Assembly (NCBI GenBank): GCA_009391535.1
Contig: VFHP01000009.1
Span: 1 to 64,000, forward strand
Source: SAR202 cluster bacterium
GTDB lineage: Bacteria > Chloroflexota > Dehalococcoidia > Lucifugimonadales > UBA2985
Length of the DNA stretch: 64,000 nt
Reading direction: 5' to 3'
The notes beneath the pieces are model-generated. The model worked only from the letters and a program-made list of their open reading frames with translations. It was not told where the DNA came from and did no database searches. The position numbers and the translations under genes were made by a program. Below are positions 55,701 to 63,300 of the stretch, one piece after another; positions within the stretch are counted from its first letter, which is position 1; every line of letters starts with the position of its first letter.

Positions 55701-55944
55701 TGTAGATAGTGGTGATTTGCCGCTATATATCACGGGTCCAGACCGCAGGCAGGTGTATAATAATATGGGACTATATAGTTCAGCCGTTCTGGGATATGCT
55801 TCAGGCGTACCGTCAGGATTGTTCTTGTACAGCCATTCTCCAGAGCCTATAGCTGCCTCTGGAGGACCGTCAGGAATGTTCCTTTATAGTAGTGGAACTG
55901 GATTCCCAACAAGCATAATTCCATTGAGGATAAGAGGTAAGTAA
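43783..55944 (+). CDS. Giant tail/virion protein with split FG-GAP propeller and vWA-like domain (4,053 aa)
   Basis: Strong ribosome site (AGGGGTAGGA). The N-terminal third is beta-rich; a LamG-like region lies at about residues 890-1090. Seven FG-GAP-like blade starts (F/L/Y-G-x-S/A-V/I ... G-A/S/T-P) occur at nt 49180, 49538, 50509, 50922, 54466, 54835 and 55211. A vWA-like domain is inserted in blade 2 (nt 49675-50335), with D2088-x-S2090-x-S2092 as a MIDAS-like motif. Between blades 4 and 5 are two alpha/beta repeats (about residues 2490 and 2925, both with IKxW(L/M)xxG(D/N)(R/K)TLV), a Cys-rich patch (about 2620-2726), and an IVLISDSSLVQGD segment (3363). The C-terminus repeats SG-x-FLYS. 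It follows the tape measure, so a tail-tip or side-appendage adhesin is likely. Confidence 0.78.
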   Translation: MSIECLCVKRGKASISSHGGVIKAKISCAPACVTGKMKGSASIKAGNRRERNGSAKITAESTITGGQGVESYKIPRTEKPRIGLQAWLGGRWTPPDINSDQWTPPQFKQTFDGGDFVHLGKKLNHVGEGVLTPGLSVIYGLRRNISAGTTLRSPYTDKFAGDFSDFGCAHKLYPIKDIDNSWTGGYIVDETNDSGNLYQSVNEGLFTGSYHTNFGQSLRLSDDRNTFIQPSAVYTDGTFRYKFEVTNPSHTAKDSRLYLRASAPRHNYSSDTPPKYKIQDIKFEDPSGNLIIKYEDIILRGDSDYSSYKYVNFATYGSKPQKNNLLLHTWQSGYPYMEEGSGYTVSFEIDVECLDDPFDPGFGIGFQESCELLDAEVPHSDNDYLALDGSPLATQTQRLSYLNPTNTIRISAIEICNSGGFETLRENYLPIHFGVQASGRRIEQCILPKLMPTYGYGVDSIYPAASSVWRDANGTLTNQSGVGAGYLTSLVANESRIHAITMDSTSPVADSGKLFLEFRSTPPKQTTDWRGGDFDIGYLTNDFNVARQTTFTPEDHTFEVDEIRLDILAKKKVGSRDYALDVVGWSDDKLLNVTSSAGGFLQNRSGGNNFDPTSSGFNVTDELALGGEALSDKHQYYKTSGTNNDGGDHYILTNTPLVTSTAFQWYEIPLKIYEDTVEVGKSPAYNQSSFFEKLFLDIFPFPSGATIAAAKLCVKYKPQNSINLHTLGYEKMHRINNIRAESKIRPSVRSSTDDILNAGSGLSSLSAISNIPHAYKTPDDIKSNYSRRWRGIEGIVQGPFDPDEFNFGFNNPLLDYPFLSGFYNFSNNSYDLGIAINSVPLGSGFGNTSGIMNTTYDEYLFQNIGWRFNDSGIFSQQLPGLSSSYRTTDWTSLSNGSFDFTADPLYGNIADAFDRAIRVSGSNSYVDFGHIDTTSGFSIYTRFTPDANVSGVGYNLFESGVIFSKWDASKDLDFALGYEGGYLCGYAKDIDDNIIKVKDTIKYSAYQYPLSVILTYNDHQSSGLKLYTDNEIHSGVFNTKRAESSAFYKKSGDSKLILGNSFGSGVGMNMFVTEFGIGTWHDSEAGSGCHIVESSPDLTVKEVTADNFLRGNRVKFWASGEPASNDRYGLWDYVNEDTLDWDLGAFKVCEFSPDFDFFTKRVGRDLISTRLIHDGSGYTQRVNLTVPASVNHSGLAYHTQIENDFLRFNLSDASDNFYTANHPRITKDLPRGYKFADRAFVVETILEHETQDLISWPDGNLGPKLIVSLYTKNQEPVSYPTENWGLINRDIHYLKPSGCWRRIDSTFTYDNFFDESEAWALFPYERRLTEFNKKYYSQDVNDMFLQYDLVYPSGSAFDSRINIHSAHVRLEDAFVSPTQMSGEVPLTVSGELRPREVLPMHSISICQISNRESGVSVCEDILRGSIPSGLCLYTEGPFYVDNLTTSSGMVMYTSGNIWSSGNSSLALLASGKSLGSVGGAGSDGGIDDDFVGLNLYVSGMLKTNEQLPLSLLNDQTTITYPYPTLNLNTHASQESRRGSFGYVPLYLKQHEDIKETSSGTNLNLFTSAIGITSQGFSQGFIGLITAAPQTVSGTALNLTLYNQVNLIPNVSSGNFNLHTTTHGAGNTAELMRWSQYNYGHEITIDDNSFATLDADDEIRGVDLICSAACDASGTPNKCNEKEIFTHNVVWRDSNCVDGGIFRPRATYTNLSTQGFNTDVGYSGHFYGIRKYTNLAPNSPYYLTMKGTTGSTKTIPVGRDFEEWEYGSVDDVQFSGNKFIADYPYMSGQKSLTAPSGRTSGDWYGKSVALTSDIMVVGAPLHEFDEMGGTTYFDSGNNRLEWIGASGLYEAGAMFLYRRGEQPQSPNMHPSGHKAPWTLESKIVLPSAYRGDWFHTHPDVFSVGGMPALPVRQWHIGQEGRRLGHSIGVGSTSNNPSLGEDKREIVVAGAPRGHWDRKFDNVVTTPIKIAVMVFSDEFVYNEKKAATILAKQNKLNEIFKYYSADPRSLEINVLIYEPTGVASPNSDITTKTAPWIHHDQIPRNTYSHGVVNNTLSVQSGITELFHRAFPYDASLPLNGLPPIVGFYVDDSRSLGREEVEPAIDNFVNYYKWYSHASGVQDVYGTVDSGHIYEYKPSRGAAEDWLWMSNTLVDNLLDTGRLIEDNGLRFITSGVGPEFQNPNLTEFNRPPASGGRAYIFEKESGVWNLIQEISRKQLVKEFDIGGGTTGEGDPFYDDAAHYEYDSFGHAVAISENTEVISIGSPYSNEACVVFEHDPSEKDRLYRHLPLWLRFKKSTDTHYETIYSRWEVYQRSLGDTEASKKIYLELTPSDKFTLRSDPLYWDSIKSDPIREYKKVYQYNYSNIGHRGTWQFIPSIYAPTSRLGWSTAVSEDGDTVIFGAPTDSFNEFDDTNVYYKPNNTWASYVNAGAVRVFESRKYHPHSGVVEFYKFGNLDESRRAIADRGEDYSDIKHTFETQGIPFRRTGFSEVEIPKSAGLAFIITPEIDAASDEVIENIKDWLALGDRTLVLVGNDPEWEGNGAYKQSNEIVNKILSKLSSRMRIHPARNEFESLPGCAPSGKPNILPSFRPTGGRLTSVQTPKMFGKGVGDIRMHIPTWSKLNSPCDDLNDKCELPLDRYGDLRAEWQSECTTNGPKCNRGVKYKTNWPLHFGTVPWPCDTRCTPDPRAMIGPNEEPKPLLVAAEEIPEKVTIYPAWEECWTETIYCRKWVNDAPLVTWKFGDPVGDIQFAWSEKDTNYTSSDRAKYIDPPEYEDRDGLIMAEASSKDDDPPIRSQEDVYPDSTIVAKEDWAGNNTSKVVMIAGVTSESEGNLIQGSYDYNISFYLNLVGKGCNSVHLKKGSIVQLGGWTKRSSFRDAYKASCLGSYTTSDGKESNGIFRQYGNVLIENFVVEETEREGKGIDDVHNVCWIANAKDIPTAEDIKDIKEWMDKGNKTLVITYANSIPCGVSDEACPDPETAVDLDYVPPSQKYARVAERICDKLGIDMRPAYLPGEGRYAVYQLDASSGGGKQHRDNSDSSIKGCKDSHLVGRLNFGGNDKDDDIGPNFIPINRACTKSGDTWVDCKSDKVVWYASKIRDLRWIPASPYWQIKPNLATLEVPVIKDSGYRIYYSWVSEFPDEDKAIRAWAYGIKTSPNPKASPPEGVVLYNYDNDDKKIVAGTGQKSYDLLQTGLGDLRTAHIDLRSDGSDSIKFYFDASNLRAGKTSKIKTKPKTVRLIGVSGVFIPIEKKITPRGRWVAYECGEVKKCKIHPEKREVIPAYMRPIMTDNTKYCVQKDTVEEERQSTAYERFMEAMSSSPSEAKGGNTEGSCADKSGKLIADGPVVAAEEPEHFSVFPAGHNRSNIVLISDSSLVQGDCGWYRETPSDAFNQQPNRNFIYSLYPTIFKQGGSSAAKAVRVAPTDNNNAQSGRDFRHVKKLTAPDRGSPHKYWAASGLQGSIDNFLADSPHGTRAALSEFTDEEHINPNDVSRPPNPKTGEQIKKEIERFRDDVIPPKGAWPKFSGVVEGVPYQDPGPGGGTPNIVQDLGYDFLDFHRLPSGYPGDLFGYSVSIYSGKLVVGTPFNAFVSISGDFVPRWSEIQASNPESGLKLSQNGGAGAAYYFERTGKGSGVYGEYEPWEFMQKIKPSSINVGMDTSDITMVDNAWALGSNSYSVDDLSHNTRMTDRFGYDVSIKSDFIAVGTPGHDFENYHEHIYDSGSFLRKEFCSDFDIPLHNVYNLGESGLRNDMDGSGTAVLNNGAVFTFNHEIIDWPNRTKKWVLAEKVVGQGYNSRKQKSYIGAGLTPSSGAENDHFGESVALSRAFRTDSDYTMAVGSPHHMFASSGNHTTDQPLPEAGAAYSYDAMVRPLDPSTVSSGNWIMADLFGETSYISKENNKIHLNIQQNQSGDPVSYLASGTVWTNEEGELFLEASGQDPKTRSFIEHRCFIELVEGYYLHGTPVKASLNLLASGQGPVDSGDLPLYITGPDRRQVYNNMGLYSSAVLGYASGVPSGLFLYSHSPEPIAASGGPSGMFLYSSGTGFPTSIIPLRIRGK

Positions 55945-57779
55945 TGCCAATTCAAGTAAGATATTTAAACGACCCTAATCAGGAGTGTGTCATTAGACCC
56001 GCCCCGTTAGTATCTATTTCTCACAGTGTAAACAAAACTGGAGGCGGGGATTCTTTCGGCGGAACTTACCAAATCACGCTAACTGGGAAGATTCTAGAAG
56101 ATAGAGGATTTCCTTTAGCTAGAAGGTCTGACGGCACTTTATTTGAGAAGGTTACTGCTGCCGGAAATGTAGCTTGGGGTGGAACATTAAAGGGGCCTTA
56201 CGAGACATTCGATACTACAGTTAGTCACTACGACGACAACAGGCCAGCCACACAAGCTGTGCCTAATTACTACAAGCTGGACGCTATATTATCTAAGCAA
56301 AAGGCTTTGAGGGCACTGTTTGCTATAGATGGTCAGCGGTTAGAAGTGACAGCGGTACATGGTAATGAGCCTGAATTTGTATGCTACCCAAGAGTGGTAT
56401 CCATAAACTTCAGTGAAGGCATCTATGTAAATCAAAGTGATTACACCATCACACTTGAGGCTGACACGATTTTAGATTACAATCACGACGTTGATCATGA
56501 CGGAAACCCTTTGTATCTAAAACATGATCCGCATCATGCTGAATATAACCCAATGGGTTCAGGAAGCCCTTCACTGTTATCCTCTAAACCTAAAAACACG
56601 CAGGACATCCTCGAAGGCGGAGGCTTCTTTATAGAATCCTTTGATGAATCTTGGTCTATTGAGGCTGATGAAAGCTTGGGGGAAACTATCACCAATGATG
56701 CAAACGGCGGGCAAGTCATAGCAAAGAGCTATAGACTAACACACACCATGAGTGCTACAGGCAAGCCCCACTACTTTCCAAACAAAAACGATGTTGACGA
56801 CGTTATAAAAGTCCCGGCTTGGAAAAACGCCCAACTGTTTGTTAATAAGAAATTACAGTCAACCGGACACGGGGAAAAGAATGTTCACTTGCTATACCCC
56901 AACGTGAGAAATCATGTTGGCAGTGGCACGATGAGTTTAATAGAGCAGTACCGAGGGTATGACCACTCTAGAACAGAAGAAGTCAGTATCTCTAACGGTA
57001 GTTACAATGTTACTGAAACTTGGCTACTAGCCAGTGGTACCGCCTACGAAAACTTCAATATGAATATTAGTAGCGAGGTTGGCAGTCCATTCATATCTGT
57101 TTCTATTGATGGTTCTATTAAAGGTCTATCCGAATCAGGGCCTAGCGGAGTAGCTGTCGGGGGAAGACTACCACAAAGCCCAACAATGAAGAGTGCTTAC
57201 GGTAACGCTCTTGAAAAATACAGATCTGTTTCTAATGACGGAAAATTTGGAATAGGCTCTCAAATATACAAGAGAGCAAATAACGCTGTTGCTGTAGAAC
57301 TCAATTCACAACCAAACTCCATATCACTAGCACAGAACGAATACGATGGAACGATAACATATAACTTAAGCTTTGACAATAGACCAACTAATATATTGTC
57401 GGGTGTTATGTCAGAAAGCATTAGCGTAAACGATACTTATCCGGGAGATGTTTTTGCTATCATACCAGTCATTGGTAGAAAGCAGGGTCCAGTTCTTCAG
57501 TATATAGGGGGCAGAACTGAGTACAAAAGAGACCTTAGTTTAGAATTGGTTTTAGATTATACCGACGTTTCCTATGAGAGAGACCGCAAATTGTTACTAC
57601 AAAAGCCAAGTCTCACTGACCCTCTTAAAACCCAACTGAAAGATTTAATAGAACAACTAAGCCCACAACATGAGCCGGGTGTTAGAAAATGGTTTATAGC
57701 ACCGCCCAGTGAAAGCTGGACACCAAAAGAGGGCAGGTATAGCGTCAACATATCTTGGACTTACGAGCTGGACAAATAA
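55944..57779 (+). CDS. Tail-tip/distal tail structural protein (611 aa)
   Basis: Starts in the preceding stop with AAGAGGTAAG upstream. The first 180 residues show a strand pattern (VRYLNDPNQE, GGTYQITLTGKILEDRGFPL, VVSINFSEGIYVNQSDYTITLEAD) like distal tail or hub N-terminal barrels. A middle region around YRLTHTMSATGKPHY and a repeated GGRLPQSPTMKSAYGNAL follow, and the C-terminal part ends with SVNISWTYELDK, a strand of the same style. I read it as a two-domain distal-tail protein with a loop insert, but no close family is recalled. It lies between the giant adhesin and two further tail proteins with tight overlaps, so it belongs to the tail-tip set. Confidence 0.6.
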   Translation: MPIQVRYLNDPNQECVIRPAPLVSISHSVNKTGGGDSFGGTYQITLTGKILEDRGFPLARRSDGTLFEKVTAAGNVAWGGTLKGPYETFDTTVSHYDDNRPATQAVPNYYKLDAILSKQKALRALFAIDGQRLEVTAVHGNEPEFVCYPRVVSINFSEGIYVNQSDYTITLEADTILDYNHDVDHDGNPLYLKHDPHHAEYNPMGSGSPSLLSSKPKNTQDILEGGGFFIESFDESWSIEADESLGETITNDANGGQVIAKSYRLTHTMSATGKPHYFPNKNDVDDVIKVPAWKNAQLFVNKKLQSTGHGEKNVHLLYPNVRNHVGSGTMSLIEQYRGYDHSRTEEVSISNGSYNVTETWLLASGTAYENFNMNISSEVGSPFISVSIDGSIKGLSESGPSGVAVGGRLPQSPTMKSAYGNALEKYRSVSNDGKFGIGSQIYKRANNAVAVELNSQPNSISLAQNEYDGTITYNLSFDNRPTNILSGVMSESISVNDTYPGDVFAIIPVIGRKQGPVLQYIGGRTEYKRDLSLELVLDYTDVSYERDRKLLLQKPSLTDPLKTQLKDLIEQLSPQHEPGVRKWFIAPPSESWTPKEGRYSVNISWTYELDK

Positions 57780-58156
57780 TGAGTACAATTAGAATACAAG
57801 GTGTTCAACTACCCAGCAGCAGTCAGATTATGACCGGCGCTTACGCTAGCGGTATACTTCCATCTGGAGAATCTAACTTTTTTGATCATACTTCACCAGA
57901 TCCCACCTCGGTTCCACCGGGAGCGCCCACAGGACAGTACGGCAGAAACATTGCCTTAGCTCAAACGTTTCCTTCAGCATATATGTCTGGAGTAAACTTA
58001 GAGGAATATTTTAATAACTCTGGAGTGTACGTAACTTACCACACAAGTCTATCAACAATATCGGAAGAAGCGAAGCTAGAGAGAGGAATAACGTCTTCAA
58101 TTCTTGCACCGGATGGGCTAAGTACAAAATTCTCAAATAGCATGGGACAGGCGTAG
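57779..58156 (+). CDS. Small tail-region protein (125 aa)
   Basis: ATG 57779 overlaps the stop of the previous gene; an in-frame upstream codon at 57755 lies within that gene. It starts MSTIRIQGVQLPSSSQIM and is rich in Gly, Ser, Pro and Thr, with AYASGILPSGESNFFDH and a final SNSMGQA. There is no recognised domain. The Ser/Gly-rich texture matches virion surface or assembly proteins of this region. The following gene starts ten bases on, after TAGGAGATAGGA. Confidence 0.55.
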   Translation: MSTIRIQGVQLPSSSQIMTGAYASGILPSGESNFFDHTSPDPTSVPPGAPTGQYGRNIALAQTFPSAYMSGVNLEEYFNNSGVYVTYHTSLSTISEEAKLERGITSSILAPDGLSTKFSNSMGQA

Positions 58157-58165
58157 GAGATAGGA

Positions 58166-60337
58166 ATGGCTGGAAAACAGGATAAAGGTATAACTGATTT
58201 CTCAAAATTTAATCAGTATATACACTATAAATACGACTTCAACAAAACCGACGCCCCAGAAGACGGCCCAGATATAACTAAACAAAGGCCTGAAGAGGGA
58301 GCCTTCTACAAAGAGTACCCAACGAGTTTCCCTGTAGGTAGAAACGTAGATAAGTACGATAGAACCAGCACTAGCGATGCCTGTCAAATTTATTGCGCTG
58401 AAGGCTCTATCTTGGTTTCAGGTTACGTATACCCACACTCAAGCGCTGACACCTTAGAGAACCTGAGCGGTCAGTACCTAACACCCCTCAACGATTCCGT
58501 TTTAAATAGAAAGCTAACCAAAAAACAGCAAATAGGTCAGGAGCTTGGCCTTACCTTTGAAGAGCTTCAACACCAAATAGGCATAGTGGGAATTCGGTAT
58601 TGGTGCAGCGGGACACCTACAAAGCCTTGGGTCTGTCCTGAAGGATTTTATTTAATAAATAAGGAGAACCCACAAACTCACGAGACTCCGGTTCCGGGCA
58701 GCGGCGGCTGGGATGCTGAGGGTTCTTTTGGTTATCTCGGCAACTCCTGCACTTCATGCAAGACCGACAGGGAAACTGCCCCGTTCAGAGTTCCGTCCAT
58801 CTCAGATGCATGTATACCAAGTGACTTTAAAGCTTTAGGGTTAACGCTGTCTGGACCTAAAGCACAACAAGTAATGGGTCCACCCCTCGTTTTTGGTGAG
58901 GAGCCTCAACCCAAACCACTGATCTGGACTGTTGGCGAGGTAGGTGTTTATGAATACGACACTTTTGATCTTAGCTTCCAAGGGATTAATGGAGACTCTG
59001 GAGTTTATCCAATTTCAGGGTTACATCCAGAAAACCCTTGGCATCCACAGAACAACAGAGCGGGCAAAGTGATACCCTCTGGAATGGTGGTTGTGGAAGT
59101 GAAGGTTCCTAAAGCGTATTCACCCGATATTACCACCACCGTTACATTAAGTCCTGCTTGGGGTAGCGTTGTCGATACGTTATACCCACGCGAAGGCGAT
59201 CCATTCCTAAAAACTCTGTCTTATCTGTATGGCGAGGACGAAGTTAATAACCCGGATGCCGATCCTCCAGAAAAGATATTATACCACAACCACACTTGGA
59301 CTGGAGGGTTAAAGTGGAATGGCGGCGGAAGTTTCTCTTATATACCAAAAAGGCCTACCGCTGGGAGCCTTGACGGGATGGGTAGCGGTCCTTGGAGAGT
59401 TGAATCCGAACTTACCAACGGGTGGAAGATGACTGACATGTGCTACGCAACAAGGCACCCTCATCGTCCCGGTGTGCATAGCCTTTCTGGGATCAGGGAT
59501 AACGGCAGAAAAACGTGGCATATCCACGATTACAGCGTTGCACCTACAATTTCACATCCAAGCCAATATATCATACCGCCCCCGAAATTTGTAAGCGTCG
59601 GCAAATTTAATGTTTACAGTGAGCATACATCGACCAGAGAATCGAAGCAGCGGAGACACGCCGGTGCTGGTAGAAATACCCCCGAAAATATTTTTGACAC
59701 ACCGGACCTCAGTAAAGTTGATTTTAGCGAAACAATCAAAATAACAAACGATTCACCATTTGACTTTAGCTGGATAAATTATGGCACTGATTTTGTAGAT
59801 TGGGAAGATGTGAAGCTTGGCACACCTGTGCTATTTGAGTCAATTCAGTCCTTTAAATATCTAGACGATTTTAATCTATATTGGGCCATTAGTGCAGAGG
59901 TACCGTTTTTTAGTGCGGCTGCTTTGGAAAAACCTAACATGCGATGGGGTAATGCTACTGATAAAGCTAAGCGAAGGATGCGTAATTCTGAGGCAGCAAA
60001 CTTATTGTCGCCGGGTGGTAATAGTGCTTGGAATCTACCATACGGGAACTTTGCTTTACGGGTAGGAAACATTGGACCAAATAAAAGTCATAAGCACCCC
60101 AAAACAAAAATATATGAAAAGAGAGATCTTCTTGGGGGGAAGATGCCGGAAGATGTCAAGTGGCCCGCTGGTGAATGGCTTCTTGATGTAGATGAAGATA
60201 CGCTCAAACCGAGATGGCGCTGGAAGTTTTATAATTATTATCTTCATGTTTGGTACGGATATAAATTTGATAAATATACAGTTTATAGTGACTTGAACAG
60301 CCAGATGTTCCACATTGTAGAGACGAGGGATTCATAA
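58166..60337 (+). CDS. Tail structural protein (723 aa), unassigned
   Basis: Good ribosome site (TAGGAGATAGG). The 723 aa include an N-terminal segment rich in aromatic residues, a region of paired cysteines (YWCSGTPTKPWVCPEGFYL; GNSCTSCKTD) that may bind zinc or form disulfides, two beta-rich stretches with Pro-Ser-Gly turns, and a C-terminus with ARNMRW-like and WYGYKFDKYTVYSDLNSQM segments. I do not recognise the fold. It is flanked by tail genes with a TAATG overlap at its 3' end, so a tail-tip or baseplate component is inferred. A GGxxFSYIPKRPT segment and repeated His-rich loops are the only other features. Confidence 0.55.
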   Translation: MAGKQDKGITDFSKFNQYIHYKYDFNKTDAPEDGPDITKQRPEEGAFYKEYPTSFPVGRNVDKYDRTSTSDACQIYCAEGSILVSGYVYPHSSADTLENLSGQYLTPLNDSVLNRKLTKKQQIGQELGLTFEELQHQIGIVGIRYWCSGTPTKPWVCPEGFYLINKENPQTHETPVPGSGGWDAEGSFGYLGNSCTSCKTDRETAPFRVPSISDACIPSDFKALGLTLSGPKAQQVMGPPLVFGEEPQPKPLIWTVGEVGVYEYDTFDLSFQGINGDSGVYPISGLHPENPWHPQNNRAGKVIPSGMVVVEVKVPKAYSPDITTTVTLSPAWGSVVDTLYPREGDPFLKTLSYLYGEDEVNNPDADPPEKILYHNHTWTGGLKWNGGGSFSYIPKRPTAGSLDGMGSGPWRVESELTNGWKMTDMCYATRHPHRPGVHSLSGIRDNGRKTWHIHDYSVAPTISHPSQYIIPPPKFVSVGKFNVYSEHTSTRESKQRRHAGAGRNTPENIFDTPDLSKVDFSETIKITNDSPFDFSWINYGTDFVDWEDVKLGTPVLFESIQSFKYLDDFNLYWAISAEVPFFSAAALEKPNMRWGNATDKAKRRMRNSEAANLLSPGGNSAWNLPYGNFALRVGNIGPNKSHKHPKTKIYEKRDLLGGKMPEDVKWPAGEWLLDVDEDTLKPRWRWKFYNYYLHVWYGYKFDKYTVYSDLNSQMFHIVETRDS

Positions 60338-63300
60338 TGGGTTGGCCAAGAGAAGATGAAGTTAACGGCTTCAATGAATACAGTATAACTCCGGGTTCAG
60401 GAGCAACTGGGCTTTCGTGGCCAGACAAGGGAGCCATTCCCGAATCTCTCTCTGCTGGTGGGTGGACTGTTGGAAATGAAGGCTTCGTCCAGCAGACATT
60501 TCTGGGGGCTTCCATAAGATCATTTAGTGTCAATGGCGGTTTTGGAGACTCTACGTCAACACTTAGCGTTGCTCTAGTGAATGATGAATACAACGTTTCC
60601 GACAAGAGTGGTTTAGGTAAGGGTGACGATGTTTATCACAACGGGGTAAGAGATAACTTCATACCGCCACCCGTTGGTTCGCCTGTGTTTTTTAAGTTCG
60701 GCAAAAATCCAGCCACCGTAGAAGACGCTTGGAGAAAAGTATTTGATGACACTTACACTTGGGCACCTGACTTCCCGAATCCTAATTGGAACAAGCCCCA
60801 AAAGTACACAGGAAGCTCAAGGCAAACAATGCCCGAGGAAAGAGATTATCCCATTGTGACAACAGTTAGTGGGGTAATCTCTGAGATTCCCGGACATGGG
60901 CACTACTTCAAGGGTTCCTCAAACCCAGTAGATTTAAAAGCTGGAACAGGCTCCCTAAATATAAGCGACGACAGTAACCGGTGGGAAGACCAGTCATCTA
61001 GATTTGACCCCACAAACAAAGGTAGGGGTAGATACCACTTTGCTTTTGGGGGTATACTGCAAAGTTACACAGAAAACCGTGGTGGTGGCGGGAACCCACT
61101 TTATGACGTTCAAGTGGTTGACCCTAGGGAAATATTATCAAACGCTGTTCTTATTCTCAACAACTATTCCGGCACTACGTTTAACAATAAAAACCTATTT
61201 AATGTATACGGATTTCTTGAATACGAGCCAAGCGACACCTTAAGGCAAGCTTTAAGAAGTCACTACAAAGTTAATGACAATCCTGACTTTACAGGAGTCA
61301 ACCCTATAGACGGGCAAGTCCCGATGCTGAGAAAGTATGTTCAGCCAGACGGTGGCATATTATACTATGGCGACGACATGTATAGGAACGTTCCGCCGTT
61401 ACCCTTCTCTTTTCTTCCCGGCATGCTGCCACCAACATTTCCAATCACAGGAGTCGGCTATTCCCGAAGAAGTGATAAAGGGATACCTTATTACAGAGTT
61501 TATCAAGCGCTGTCAGCGTTATTTAATTACGATGGAGCATTGCCAGCGGAATATGTTTCGAGAGGCTTTGGTGGCACGATTAATTTCAGAGGCTTCAACT
61601 ATGTTGTAGACTTTAGCGGCATTCCCCTTGATAGAATACCTAAGTTCTATTACCTAGACTTTGATCAGATTGACATGCTGTCTCTGGCTCAGGAGCTTTG
61701 TGATGTAATAAGTCACGATTTATTCGTTAGCCTCCTACCAGTTATTGATCACCCCGCTTGCGAATGGCTTTACAACTGGAACAAAAACTGCATAAACAAC
61801 GGAAACCAAACAGACTTAGTGGCGGGCATAATACGTGTTGATGCTATAAATAGATCCGATAAACCGGTCTATGGTAGCATCCAAAAATTCTTAAACAGTT
61901 TGGCTTCGTTGGGTATTGAAGTGGAGAATAGAGATATAGGCTTTGAGCTATCAAACGTAGTGACCGATAAGTTCATTGTGGGTGCTCAAGAGACGGAGAT
62001 GTATTATTTCTCTGGGAATAAGGATAGAGATTTTCTCGAAACAAGAAGGTATCAAGCCTTTGGTGGCCGTGGAGCAGACAAACACCTTAAGGAACAGTGG
62101 TACTTAAGCACGTCTTTCAATCAGCAAATTATTCCTTTCTATGGATTTTTAGGCAAGGATGCTGTTACTATCCCCAGAGGATATGGTTCCTACCAGCAGA
62201 TACTTCTAGACTCAACATCGTTAAACGCTAACGGTGTTGGGAACTATTATGTTGCTACGGAGATGGAACTGAGAGCTGCATCCGTTTCGTTTGAGCAGTG
62301 GAAAAACTTCCTACTTACCTACAACGATGTATACATGGAGTCAATGGAAGAAAATGACGGCTTTGAAAAGGCTCTTCTAGTACAAACACCGTTTGTTCCT
62401 GACGGTCAGATTTTTAATCCTAACATTTCAAACAACTACGGGGTTTCATCCCCACGATGTGTCTGGAGATCTGATAGAAATTATGTTGGGCCAGATGGCC
62501 TACCCGCAAGTCCGTGCAGCCCTCCCTACGGCTATCCTCTCTATTTTAAGAGGGCGGAAAAGATAGGTATACCAGAGGCTGGTCTAGCAAAAATAACTGC
62601 CGCAAAAACCCAGATAGCTACGAACTACGCTAAGCTAAAACTACCCAAGAACTCTGAGAAATTCCAAGAAATCCGCATGAAGGATATGGAAGAAGCTAAA
62701 GACCAGATCATGGTAAATCTGAATGCTGCAAAATCTGTAGCTGCCGGAATTTTTGACAGAGTTAGTACACTCGTGCCAGAGGCAATATTCCCTAAAGCTA
62801 TGGCTAGCTTTGTTACGAAAAACGATAAACTCAACGAGGTCGTTAGTGTTGCGAAAGACTTAGCTGCCACCGCGTTTGAGGCGGCTGTAAAAGCTAGAGC
62901 ACAGAAAGATTACGCCCTAACAGTAGGGGCAATTAAAACCTTCCTAGATAAAAACGAGGGGATGTTGAAGCAAGTTCAAAGGCTTCAAGAGGAAGGTATG
63001 GAAAATGCACTAAAAGTATATAACTTTGTAAAAGGTGTAGCAGATAAACATCTTGGTAAAACTTTCCTAGTAAAAATCCCAAAGAGATGCAACCTGTCTT
63101 ACTCTAAAGACATAAAAGTTAAGTCAATAACCCAAGGCGTATGGAACCATCCAAATAATTTCAACGCCGCTGGAAATGCTGTTAACCCACAGGGTCTAGA
63201 GGTTGTACCAGATCCCGATATGGTTCAAGAAGGCGTAAACCAAGCTCAGGCTCAGGGTCATTTAGTTACTGAATATTCATACGGCCCATTCGGGTTCATG

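Noticed and set aside
55753-55761. Seventh late promoter GTGTATAAT
   Set aside because: It is inside the giant protein gene and reads exactly as codons GTG TAT AAT (Val-Tyr-Asn); it may be chance, although it lies 191 bases before the next gene.
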